Positions 30,463-37,592 of a stretch of DNA of 64,000 nucleotides are shown piece by piece (the stretch's first letter is position 1; every line of letters starts with the position of its first letter). The stretch covers positions 55,822 through 119,821 of the forward strand of contig CABRHX010000004.1 of NCBI GenBank assembly GCA_902470805.1, given 5' to 3'. Made by a program: the position numbers and the translations under genes. Under the pieces are notes generated by a model, which saw nothing but the letters and a program-made list of their open reading frames with translations, was not told the DNA's origin and did not search any database. Origin of the DNA: an uncultured Collinsella sp. GTDB lineage: Bacteria > Actinomycetota > Coriobacteriia > Coriobacteriales > Coriobacteriaceae.

Positions 30463-30915
30463 TTAGAACGGGATGTCCTCATCGTAGACGTCGACCGCGG
30501 GCGGCGTAGCCACCGGTGCGGCAGGACGTGCTGCGGGCGCGGGAGCTGCGGGGGCGTAACCGCCCTGGTCGTAGCCACCCTGGCCACCACGGGAGCTCAT
30601 AAACTCGATCTCATCGACGATGACCTCAAGCTTGCTCCGGCGCTGGCCGTCGCGCTCCCAAGAGCTGTAGCGCAGCTTGCCCTCGATCGCGACCTTGTTT
30701 CCCTTTGCCAGGAAACGGCTCACGGCCTCGGCGCGGGTGCCGAACATAGTGCAGTCGACAAAGTTGGGATAGTCCTCCCACTCGCCAGTCTGCGCATTGC
30801 GGCGACGATCGTTCACGGCGACGCCAAAGGACAGAACCTGGGTTCCGCCGGCGGTGGCGCGCAGCTCGGGATCGCGGGTGAGGTTACCGGTGATGTTCAC
30901 TCGATTGATGCTCAT
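30463..30915 (-). CDS. ssb: Single-stranded DNA-binding protein
   Basis: A 150-residue SSB. The OB fold runs through about residue 105 (VNITGNLTRDPELRAT, FVDCTMFGTRAEAVSRFLAKG). A Gly/Ala/Pro linker follows, ending in the acidic EDIPF tip that recruits replication and repair partners. It has the classical position between rpsF and rpsR. Confidence 0.96.
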   Translation of the reverse strand: MSINRVNITGNLTRDPELRATAGGTQVLSFGVAVNDRRRNAQTGEWEDYPNFVDCTMFGTRAEAVSRFLAKGNKVAIEGKLRYSSWERDGQRRSKLEVIVDEIEFMSSRGGQGGYDQGGYAPAAPAPAARPAAPVATPPAVDVYDEDIPF

Positions 30916-30963
30916 AACTCACTACTTCCTCTTGGGGCACAAGCCCAGTCCAAAACGACAGTC

Positions 30964-31257
30964 TTACTCCTGGTCGTCGCGACGGACGATCATGTGGCGG
31001 ACCACAGCGTCGGTGATGCGCAGGACGCGATCAAGCTCGGCGATCTGGGTAGGATCTGCGTGGAAGTTGATGAGGGTGTAGTCACCATCGGTGAGGTCGT
31101 TGATCTCGTAGGCGAGCTTGCGCTTGCCCCACTCGTCAACGGAGTCGACCTTGCCAGCGCCCTCAGCGATCGTGGTATCGATACGCTTCATAACAGCGAG
31201 ACGAGTCTCGGGGTCGAGCGACGGGTCAACAAAGAACAGCAGTTCATAAGCCTTCAT
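30964..31257 (-). CDS. rpsF: 30S ribosomal protein S6
   Basis: A 97-residue S6 (MKAYELLFFVDPSLDPET; WGKRKLAYEINDLTDGDY; FHADPTQIAELDRVLRI). The start at 31257 follows the strong site AGAGGAGGTGAC. It is the first gene of rpsF-ssb-rpsR-rplI. Confidence 0.96.
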   Translation of the reverse strand: MKAYELLFFVDPSLDPETRLAVMKRIDTTIAEGAGKVDSVDEWGKRKLAYEINDLTDGDYTLINFHADPTQIAELDRVLRITDAVVRHMIVRRDDQE

Positions 31258-31283
31258 ATTGTCACCTCCTCTGGGCAAATGTG

Positions 31284-31312
31284 GCTTCAGGTCGTGAAGG
31301 TGCGCCTGAAGC
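31284..31312 (-). promoter_or_regulatory. rpsF leader hairpin
   Basis: GCTTCAGG and CCTGAAGC form a perfect 8-bp stem around a 13-nt loop (CGCACCTTCACGA on the transcript strand). It lies 27-55 nt before the rpsF start. The position suits autogenous control by the S6:S18 complex, but I could not fit the published motif with certainty. Confidence 0.4.
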
Positions 31313-31328
31313 AGGAAAAGACTTGGTA

Positions 31329-31357
31329 ATAATATCTTTCAACCTCCCATGCCGCAA
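31329..31357 (-). promoter_or_regulatory. Candidate rpsF promoter
   Basis: TATTAT (31329-31334) is 17 nt from TTGCGG (31352-31357) on the minus strand, giving a leader of about 65 nt that includes the hairpin. Confidence 0.5.
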
Positions 31358-31717
31358 GAATATGCAGCTACAACCTCATGACCTCCACATATGTCCATAC
31401 TCGCACGACGTTTCATGCGCATTCCAACCAAATGCCGACCAAGAGCTTGACGGATTTGTGGACAAGATACGGCACCGCGAGGACAAACTGGGTTAAGCCG
31501 CAGGTCAGCGGGCGCATGGTTGTGGTCGCAAAATACATACCAGTGGCCCACAGTACCACCCATAGATTTTTAAATTCATTGCCAAGTCGCTTATGAATAC
31601 CCTTTTTGAACAATTGAGTTGATCAACCACGCTGGTCGGAAGCCGTTTTTTGGCACCTCAAACCCCACTGCAACGCCAAGTGCGGCCAAGCGTTTTAAAA
31701 AATGCTAAGTTTTCGGC
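31358..31717. other. Intergenic stretch without recognised genes
   Basis: This AT-richer stretch between the rpsF promoter and the tRNA-Ser promoter holds only short open frames, none with a ribosome site. I see no known RNA or repeat in it. Confidence 0.5.
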
Positions 31718-31745
31718 TTGCACCTTGCGATTCCTCGTGTATACT
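31718..31745 (+). promoter_or_regulatory. Candidate promoter of the tRNA-Ser genes
   Basis: TTGCAC (31718-31723) is 16 nt from TATACT (31740-31745), ending 16 nt before the first tRNA. Confidence 0.55.
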
Positions 31746-31761
31746 AACTTTCGCATTTAAC

Positions 31762-31852
31762 GGAGAGTTGTCCGAGTGGCCGAAGGAGCACGATTGGAAA
31801 TCGTGTAGGCGTCAAAAGCGTCTCCAGGGTTCAAATCCCTGACTCTCCGCCA
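31762..31852 (+). tRNA. tRNA-Ser (GGA)
   Basis: Acceptor GGAGAGT pairs with ACTCTCC. The long variable arm is typical of serine. The anticodon loop contains GGA at 31796-31798, and CCA is encoded at 31850-31852. Confidence 0.97.
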
Positions 31853-31860
31853 GTTAATTC

Positions 31861-31891
31861 CAAAGCAGGCCTTTGAGCCTGCTTTGTTTTT
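31861..31891 (+). terminator. Terminator between the tRNA-Ser genes
   Basis: CAAAGCAGGC (31861-31870) pairs perfectly with GCCTGCTTTG (31877-31886), then TTTTT. Confidence 0.85.
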
Positions 31892-31900
31892 ACCCCACGC

Positions 31901-31991
31901 GGAGGGGTGGCAGAGTGGTTGAATGCGGCGGTCTCGAAAACCGTTTGGCCTGTATAAGGTCACGAGGGTTCGAATCCCTCCTCCTCCGCCA
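31901..31991 (+). tRNA. tRNA-Ser (CGA)
   Basis: Acceptor GGAGGGG pairs with CTCCTCC through one G-U pair. It has a long variable arm, CGA in the anticodon loop at 31935-31937, and CCA encoded at 31989-31991. Confidence 0.97.
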
Positions 31992-32002
31992 TTTAGATTG
32001 AG

Positions 32003-32030
32003 AAAGCTCCCAGATTGGGGGCTTTTTTCT
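32003..32030 (+). terminator. Terminator after tRNA-Ser (CGA)
   Basis: AAAGCTCCC pairs with GGGGGCTTT around a 5-nt loop and is followed by a run of T. Confidence 0.8.
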
Positions 32031-32054
32031 TTTAAGTCCCTTACAAGCAAATAC

Positions 32055-32076
32055 GGCGGAGGAGGAGGGATTCGAA
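32055..32076 (-). repeat. Inverted fragment of the tRNA-Ser (CGA) 3' end
   Basis: These 22 bases are the exact reverse complement of 31969-31990, covering the T-loop TTCGAATC through the acceptor end. Only the 3' part is present, so it is not a functional tRNA. It may be a leftover of an integration or recombination event at the tRNA gene. Confidence 0.85.
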
Positions 32077-32100
32077 CTCGCCAGGGCGCAAAGCGTAAAG

Positions 32101-32181
32101 AAAACGCGCCAGTTGCGCGTTTTTAGCGCAGCGCGGTCGGCGTAAGCCGACCGGATAAATTTTGAGCGCTGCTCAAAATTT
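32101..32181. repeat. Three stacked hairpins
   Basis: AAAACGCGC-CAGTT-GCGCGTTTT, CGGTCGGC-GTAA-GCCGACCG (32134-32153) and AAATTTTGAGC-GCT-GCTCAAAATTT (32157-32181) follow each other with few bases between. The first resembles a terminator. Together they fill the space between the tRNA fragment and the nuclease-like gene. Confidence 0.75.
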
Positions 32182-32237
32182 GGACATCCCTCCTATTCAG
32201 CCACGCCCCCATCGCGGTCGATCCCAGCCCATATCTC

Positions 32238-32302
32238 AAACATGTACACCACCCTCCAAAGATGTCAAAAAATGTCGTTTTTGGAGTGTGATGTACATGT
32301 TT
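32238..32302 (+). repeat. 65-bp palindromic repeat, left copy
   Basis: The outer arms AAACATGTACA and TGTACATGTTT are exact, and the inner CACCCTCCAAA/TTTGGAGTGTG has one mismatch. The centre is AT-rich with ATGTCAAAAAATGTCG. It matches the reverse complement of 33441-33505 at 59 of 65 positions. Confidence 0.9.
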
Positions 32303-32407
32303 GCGTATGACGCGCACCGAGCATGAGTCGATTTGCTCGCATCCGGTATATTTCCCCACCTCAACGGACATAAGAGTTTGGTGTCAGCTCGAAGCGAGAG
32401 GTCCCCA

Positions 32408-33415
32408 ATGGATACTCCTGTTCTCATTTCGCATAAAACGGCGTGGCTCATCCATCATGCACCGCGGAATCTGGTTCAAGCCGTCGCACAACGCGACTAC
32501 CAGATAGGTGTGCGGGGCCTCTCTACCCAGCAACGCATCGCGCGCATTCGGCAGGCACTTACCGACTGCGGCATTCCGTCCACCATGCTCAAGACTATCG
32601 ACATCTCCGTAGTATTTGCTTTCGAGCGAATTCGCGCCAACGGTGTCACTTGCCACGTTCTCGGCCAAAACCTACCCTACGACCATATTGTCGAGCTTAC
32701 GCCCGGCATCTTTATCACCGACGAAGCCTTCACCTTCGTGCTCGCTGCCGAGTGGATGGACAGGATCGAATACCTCGAGTATGGTTACGAAGTTTGCGGC
32801 GACTATCGCATGGGGCTCAATCTCTCTGACCCTTACACTGAGCAACCAGCCACCACCTCCAAGGACGAAATTGTCGAGCTACTCGATCGGCACCCTGGCA
32901 AACCCGGCGCCACACGCGCCAGACTCGCGCTCAGACACATCTACGACCACTCAGCCTCGCCCATGGAGACCGCATCGTCCATCGCCCTCTCACTCCCAAC
33001 AAGCGAAGGCGGCGTTGGTATCCGAGGCATCGAACTCAACAAACCGCTCGAAATCCCTCAGCGTCTCTGGCATTGCACAAAAGCCCGAACGCTCAAAATC
33101 GACGCTCTTGTTACTTATCAGCGCAGGGAACTCGGCATCGAATATAAGGGCGGCTTTCACGATGAGACCGAGCGCAAGGGAGCAGATGCGGAACGAGAGG
33201 CCGTGCTCGCCCAAATGGGATTTCGAATCGTTACGCTCACCTCAACGCAATTTGCCAGCCAACTCGCTTTTCACCGTGCCATGAACAATATCCGCGAAGC
33301 GCTCGGCATGCCTCGTTGCGTAGATGCCGAGTACCAGCGAAAACAAAACGAACTGCGCAAGATACTCATCCGCAACTGGAAGAGCAATCAAGCCGAAGAG
33401 TCGCCTTCTGAGTAA
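32408..33415 (+). CDS. AbiEi/DUF559-like protein with a PD-(D/E)XK nuclease-type C-terminus
   Basis: A 335-residue protein from ATG 32408, with GAGAGG 6 nt upstream. The C-terminal 100 residues look like a Vsr/DUF559-type restriction endonuclease fold: Asp232 in LKIDALV, Glu245-x-Lys247 in GIEYKGG, then a helix with DAEREAVLAQMGFRI and a TLTSTQF strand. The middle SSIALSLPTSEGGVGIRGIELN matches the segment before this domain in actinobacterial solo nucleases that carry an AbiEi-like wHTH. The N-terminus may be that domain, but this is less certain. No toxin partner is adjacent. It is less GC-rich than its neighbours and sits between inverted 65-bp repeats, so transfer is likely. Confidence 0.65.
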   Translation: MDTPVLISHKTAWLIHHAPRNLVQAVAQRDYQIGVRGLSTQQRIARIRQALTDCGIPSTMLKTIDISVVFAFERIRANGVTCHVLGQNLPYDHIVELTPGIFITDEAFTFVLAAEWMDRIEYLEYGYEVCGDYRMGLNLSDPYTEQPATTSKDEIVELLDRHPGKPGATRARLALRHIYDHSASPMETASSIALSLPTSEGGVGIRGIELNKPLEIPQRLWHCTKARTLKIDALVTYQRRELGIEYKGGFHDETERKGADAEREAVLAQMGFRIVTLTSTQFASQLAFHRAMNNIREALGMPRCVDAEYQRKQNELRKILIRNWKSNQAEESPSE

Positions 33416-33440
33416 CGGCGAACCCACTCGCCCCTCGCAA

Positions 33441-33505
33441 AAACATGTACATCACCCTTCAAAAACGACATTTTTTGACATTTTTGGAGGCTGACGTACA
33501 TGTTT
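33441..33505 (-). repeat. 65-bp palindromic repeat, right copy (inverted)
   Basis: This is the inverted partner of 32238-32302, of equal length and with the same CATGTAC outer arms and AAAAAATGTC core. It starts 26 nt after the stop codon of the nuclease-like gene. Confidence 0.9.
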
Positions 33506-33639
33506 TGGACCCCTGGCATTCCAGCAACGCCACGCCCGCACTCAGTCCCGACCGCTTACCGAGGAATGGGGCCGCTGTGGCCGGCAAGCATGTACTATGT
33601 ACGGGCATTGTCTAAACCCGTAACTCAAAGGACCCCATC

Positions 33640-34329
33640 TTGCCCGTCGTCGCCGCTATGACCATTACCTCGCATGCATCGGATGCCATGGTCGCTATTC
33701 CGTTTTGGCTCGAGATGTTCGCCGTTGTCGCTGCATCGATCTCGGGTGTGCTGGTTGCGCGCGAGCACAAGCTCGACCTGGTGGGCGCGGTCGCGCTCGC
33801 GGTGGTCTGCGGTCTGGGCGGCGGTCTTTTGCGCGATATGACGCTGCAGGTGGGCAACGTCTACATCCTCAACCAGCCAATGGCGCTGCCGCTCTCCATC
33901 GCCACGGCAGCCATCATCTATATTTTCCCGGCAATCGTCGACAAACCCGAAAAACTCATTCCCCTGCTCGACATTATCTCGGTCGGTATCTACGCCGCCA
34001 CTGGAGCAGACAAGGCGCTGGTCTACGGCTTTGCGCCGGCGGTGTGCATCATGATGGGCTTTTTTACCGCGGTGGGCGGAGGCATGCTGCGCGACGGTTT
34101 TATGGGCGTGGTTCCGGCCATTTTCCAACGCACTAACTTTTATGCCATCGCGGCCATCGCCGGATCGGCAAGCTATGTAAGCCTCGTTATGAGTGGCTTG
34201 GTCAGCAATGTCGTCGCGTTGGTCGTATGCGTTGTCGTGACCATGGGTCTGCGCTGGCTCTCACTGCGCTTTGACATCAAAAGCCCCACTGAGGAAGACA
34301 TCGCACGCTTTTTGCACCGCAAAAAGTAG
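33640..34329 (+). CDS. TRIC-type cation channel family protein (YadS/UPF0126)
   Basis: A 229-residue membrane protein with seven hydrophobic helices in two repeats. Each repeat carries the family's glycine motif (CGLGGGLLRDM and AVGGGMLRDG). Bacterial members are trimeric cation channels, tested for potassium or sodium; the physiological role is unclear. The TTG at 33640 has AAAGGA upstream, and ATG 33658 is an alternative start. It stands alone, rightward, between the nuclease-like and the bactofilin-like genes. Confidence 0.88.
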   Translation: MPVVAAMTITSHASDAMVAIPFWLEMFAVVAASISGVLVAREHKLDLVGAVALAVVCGLGGGLLRDMTLQVGNVYILNQPMALPLSIATAAIIYIFPAIVDKPEKLIPLLDIISVGIYAATGADKALVYGFAPAVCIMMGFFTAVGGGMLRDGFMGVVPAIFQRTNFYAIAAIAGSASYVSLVMSGLVSNVVALVVCVVVTMGLRWLSLRFDIKSPTEEDIARFLHRKK

Positions 34330-34436
34330 GTGGCGCGGGCTCATCCTTCGAAATGCAACCGAGAGGTTCTTTTAGAGCGCCCTCGCGTTGGGTACCCTGT
34401 TAGGTATATGCCGAACACCTAACAAAAGGATCAACT

Positions 34437-35582
34437 ATGGCTTTCAATCAAACCGCGGCGGCGCCGTCACACAAGATGCGTCGCTGCCTGCTTATGGCAT
34501 TCGCGCTCATCGCGCTCGCGCTCACTGCACTTCCCACGGCGTCGTTCGCCGGCACGGACACCGCAGGCAACGTACTTGCGACCGACAATGATGCCAATTC
34601 GTCCGGCGTCGAAGGCGACCTGTACTGGGCAGGTCAGGCCCTCAACTTGGACGATGCGTCCATCGGCCGCGACATAATCGCAGCAGGCGAGAGCCTCTCC
34701 ATCCGCGACTGCACGGTGGGCGGCGCCATTCGTCTTGCGGCGCGCACCGTCGACATTGCCAAGACTACGGTTGATGGCAGCGTGACCGTCGCTGGCCAGC
34801 ATGTCGTGCTCAATTCCGACAGCACCGCCAACTGTTTCTATGCGATAGGCAAGACGGTTGCCCTGCGCGGCTCTACCAAGTCGGCAGCGCTCGCGGGCGA
34901 TACGGTGACTATCGATGGCACCGTCGAGGGCGATGTCGAGGTTTGGGCCGACAAGCTCGTCCTGGGCAAAAACGCCCACATCACCGGCACCGTGAACGCG
35001 CACGTCTCCGAGGACCCCGAGCGCGCCGCGGGAGCCGAGGTCGGCGCGCTCAAGATCGACCGCACCGAGAACAAGGATACTTCCACCGTTAACGACGTCA
35101 TCGGCGGCATCGTCGCCGCGGCACTCTCGACCTGCTTTGTCGCCCTGCTGCTCGAGCTCGTCTTTCCGCGTGCGACCGCCAGTGCCGCCGGCATGCTCCA
35201 CCAGCGCCCCATGCCCCTGTGGGTGAGCGGTCTTCTGGGCACGATTGCTATCGTCCCCGCCGTCCTACTGCTGATTATCTCTATCGCCGGTCTGTCGCTT
35301 GCCGGAGCCCTCATGTGCGGTGTCATTGGCATCGCGCTGGTGTCGAATGCCTTTGCAGGGTGCGCGATTGCACGCATGGTCGGACACAGCCAGAACCGCT
35401 ACGCCATGGCAGCCGTTGGTGGCGTAATCGCAGGCGCCCTCACGGGGCTTCCCCTCGTAGGCGGCTTCATCAGCGGCGTGGCCTTTGTCTTTATGCTCGG
35501 CTACATCATCCAAATCATCTGGCACAACGCCCGCCTCAAGCCGCAGCAGCCGGCTAACACGCCGGGACTCCCCACCGCTTAA
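34437..35582 (+). CDS. Exported bactofilin-like protein with C-terminal membrane helices
   Basis: The protein has 381 residues. Residues 14-39 form a signal peptide ending in ASFA. Residues about 55-200 show short beta-repeats of the polymer-forming (bactofilin-like) type: VEGDLYWAGQALNL, GGAIRLAARTVDI, VDGSVTVAGQHVV, IDGTVEGDVEVWADKLVLG, ITGTVNAHV. Four to five membrane helices follow. Such proteins are annotated as polymer-forming cytoskeletal family members, but here the repeats should face outside. The function is unknown. AAAAGGA precedes the ATG. Confidence 0.7.
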   Translation: MAFNQTAAAPSHKMRRCLLMAFALIALALTALPTASFAGTDTAGNVLATDNDANSSGVEGDLYWAGQALNLDDASIGRDIIAAGESLSIRDCTVGGAIRLAARTVDIAKTTVDGSVTVAGQHVVLNSDSTANCFYAIGKTVALRGSTKSAALAGDTVTIDGTVEGDVEVWADKLVLGKNAHITGTVNAHVSEDPERAAGAEVGALKIDRTENKDTSTVNDVIGGIVAAALSTCFVALLLELVFPRATASAAGMLHQRPMPLWVSGLLGTIAIVPAVLLLIISIAGLSLAGALMCGVIGIALVSNAFAGCAIARMVGHSQNRYAMAAVGGVIAGALTGLPLVGGFISGVAFVFMLGYIIQIIWHNARLKPQQPANTPGLPTA

Positions 35583-35591
35583 GCTGGCAAA

Positions 35592-35649
35592 ACCACCACA
35601 AAGGGGCCAGGCACCTTTGTGGTGGTGCAAAGGAGCCAGGTTTCTTTGC
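35592..35649. repeat. Tandem palindromes of the GGGGACAG family
   Basis: ACCACCACAAAGG (35592-35604) pairs with 35614-35626. A second palindrome, GCAAAG...CTTTGC (35627-35649), follows. The core reads GGGGCCAGG rather than GGGGACAGG. It separates the convergent bactofilin-like and pilin genes and may terminate both. Confidence 0.75.
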
Positions 35650-35690
35650 CCCGCTTTTTCATGTCTCGTGTTGACGGTCGAGACGAACGG

Positions 35691-37472
35691 CTACTCCTCA
35701 GAGCCCTCGTCGCGCTTACGGCTACGGATAAGATGTGCCACGCCAATGCACAGTACCGCACCACCAGCGATCCAGGTAAAGGTCACACCGTTGAAACCGG
35801 TGAGCGGGAGGTTGGAACCCTTCTTGTCGACAATGGTGAAGCTAAGTTTGCCGACCTCAGTCGTTGTGGTAGCATCCTTGGTAACCTCTAGACCATCAAC
35901 AATGGTAGAACCACTAGGCGCCACATCCTGACCGACCTGATTGAGCGTACGTCTGATGGTAAAGGTGACGCCATCCTTGGCGGAATTGTTGTACCCAGGT
36001 GCCGGGGTTACCTCTTTGAGGATGTAGGTGCCTTCATCAAGACCCACGACGCTAATCTTACCATCCTGGTCCGTCTTGAGCAGGGCATCCTTAGCATCGA
36101 TGTGCTTCACGCCCTTAGCATCGATGTATTGCTCTTGAGCACTGCCACCAACAACCTCCTGAAGAGTGAACTCGACGTTTCCGAGAGCGGGATACTTATC
36201 ATTTTCATCCTTATCGCTACCCACCTTGGTGACATCAATGCCGTAGGTGTAGTCGTAGGCGGGATGAACGACCGTGTCGCCAGTACCCTCGACGTGCGGG
36301 TTGTTGGAATAAGTCAGCTTAACCGTATTAGTCTGGGCTTTACCAACCAATCCATCAAAGATTCCCTTGATTTTACCGTCATTATCAAAGATCTTTGTAG
36401 AGTCGAGCTTTGCCTTGTACTCGACGGTCACCTTAGAGTCAGCGTTGACGGTAATGTGGTTATCTTTAACGTCAACGCAATCCTTAAGATTCTTGAAGCC
36501 AACGGTAAGCACGTTGTCCGCCGAGAAGCTCTTAGTGTAGCCATGCTCGGCATCTTTCTTAACGATCTGGTTATCGATCTTAACCGTGACATCCGGAACA
36601 TTATTCCCGCTGCCATCAACGAACTTGGGCGTCATGGAATTGGGCAGTTTGTCCGTGAAGACGTATTTATAGTCGCTATAGGTGTCGATATTACTCGCAA
36701 CCGTACCGACGAGCTTATAATCGACCCAATCGTCCATAGCGGAGTCAGCGGCCTTATTGGGAGAAGTAAGGATGTCGCCGCCGTTAGACATCCAGTTCTT
36801 ATCACCATCGTCGTAGACAGCCTTGCTGACGGTAGGGATGCTGGTCTTCTCGTCGACCGTAACGCCTCCAGCGCCCACAATGGCGAAAATCGGCGAGGTG
36901 GCCGTACTAGTATCCTTCGTATCGTCCCTGGTAATCGAAGTCATATCGGTCACAATAAGATAATAGCCCTGCAGAGCGTTACCCTCATTATTCGTGGGCT
37001 GGAAAGTATCACGAGCGCCAAAAGAACCCGCCTGAGTCACGCTCGTTTCAATCTTCTTTGCCAACTCATTGAACAAATTGTCATTTTTGATGGCAGTCGT
37101 GCTACCAGTGCCGGAGGAGTTGCCGGTCAGGTAATTTATGACATCCTGCTCTGTAGAATCTTCAGTGATGTCGGACCCGGTCACTGTTTTAAGGTAGCCA
37201 AGAACAGCTTGCTTTGCCTCCGGACTTGCCCAAGCAACATTCGAAACGACCTTACCATTATCTCCATCAATAACATCGGCCGTAAAAATCTGGTATGCCT
37301 TGTACTGGTTGTTCTCATTGCCCTTGGAAGGGTTAATTTTGATGCTATCAGCAGCGGTTGCCGTATCCTCGGCAAACGCCATAGTCACCGGCGCCATGAC
37401 TCCGCCAAAACTCAGAGCTGCCGTGAGGCCTGCCGTTACTGCCAAGCGGGCGATGTTCTTGGTTGTCTTCAT
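35691..37472 (-). CDS. LPXTG-anchored fimbrial subunit, SpaA/Cna-B type (pilin 1)
   Basis: The protein has 593 residues. The signal peptide ends near TMAFA (34). The extracellular part contains isopeptide-forming pilin domains, including an E-box-like YILKEVTPAPGY and a KPxxx-type beginning GIDVTKVGSD. The sorting signal is LPLTGFNG at about 555, followed by a hydrophobic helix and an RSRKR tail. Size and domain plan fit a pilus backbone. GAGGACC precedes the ATG. A C9 tract lies about 108 nt upstream, in the gap to pilin 2. Confidence 0.88.
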   Translation of the reverse strand: MKTTKNIARLAVTAGLTAALSFGGVMAPVTMAFAEDTATAADSIKINPSKGNENNQYKAYQIFTADVIDGDNGKVVSNVAWASPEAKQAVLGYLKTVTGSDITEDSTEQDVINYLTGNSSGTGSTTAIKNDNLFNELAKKIETSVTQAGSFGARDTFQPTNNEGNALQGYYLIVTDMTSITRDDTKDTSTATSPIFAIVGAGGVTVDEKTSIPTVSKAVYDDGDKNWMSNGGDILTSPNKAADSAMDDWVDYKLVGTVASNIDTYSDYKYVFTDKLPNSMTPKFVDGSGNNVPDVTVKIDNQIVKKDAEHGYTKSFSADNVLTVGFKNLKDCVDVKDNHITVNADSKVTVEYKAKLDSTKIFDNDGKIKGIFDGLVGKAQTNTVKLTYSNNPHVEGTGDTVVHPAYDYTYGIDVTKVGSDKDENDKYPALGNVEFTLQEVVGGSAQEQYIDAKGVKHIDAKDALLKTDQDGKISVVGLDEGTYILKEVTPAPGYNNSAKDGVTFTIRRTLNQVGQDVAPSGSTIVDGLEVTKDATTTTEVGKLSFTIVDKKGSNLPLTGFNGVTFTWIAGGAVLCIGVAHLIRSRKRDEGSEE

Positions 37473-37579
37473 GTTTGGTCCTCTTTCTTGGAGGTTGCTT
37501 TAAAACTTGTCGATGCCAAAAGTCGGCAGGTAATATCCCTGCGCCTAAATCGCTACGGAGGCAGTACACCACTGAGCAA

Positions 37580-37588
37580 GGGGGGGGG
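37580..37588 (-). repeat. Homopolymeric C9 tract between pilin genes
   Basis: Nine G on the plus strand (C on the transcript strand) begin 5 nt beyond the stop codon of pilin 2, in the 120-nt gap before pilin 1. Such tracts are prone to length change by slippage. Confidence 0.9.
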
Positions 37589-37592
37589 ACAA

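Noticed and set aside
31413..31613. A 66-residue hydrophobic open frame on the minus strand upstream of rpsF
   Set aside because: It has no ribosome site, starts with TTG, shows no family features and lies in an AT-rich gap where chance frames are common.
32408..33415. A complete AbiE toxin-antitoxin pair
   Set aside because: No AbiEii-like nucleotidyltransferase gene follows; the next gene is a TRIC-type channel.
32238..33505. A classical insertion sequence
   Set aside because: The enclosed gene has no transposase motifs, and each flanking repeat is itself palindromic, unlike ordinary terminal inverted repeats.
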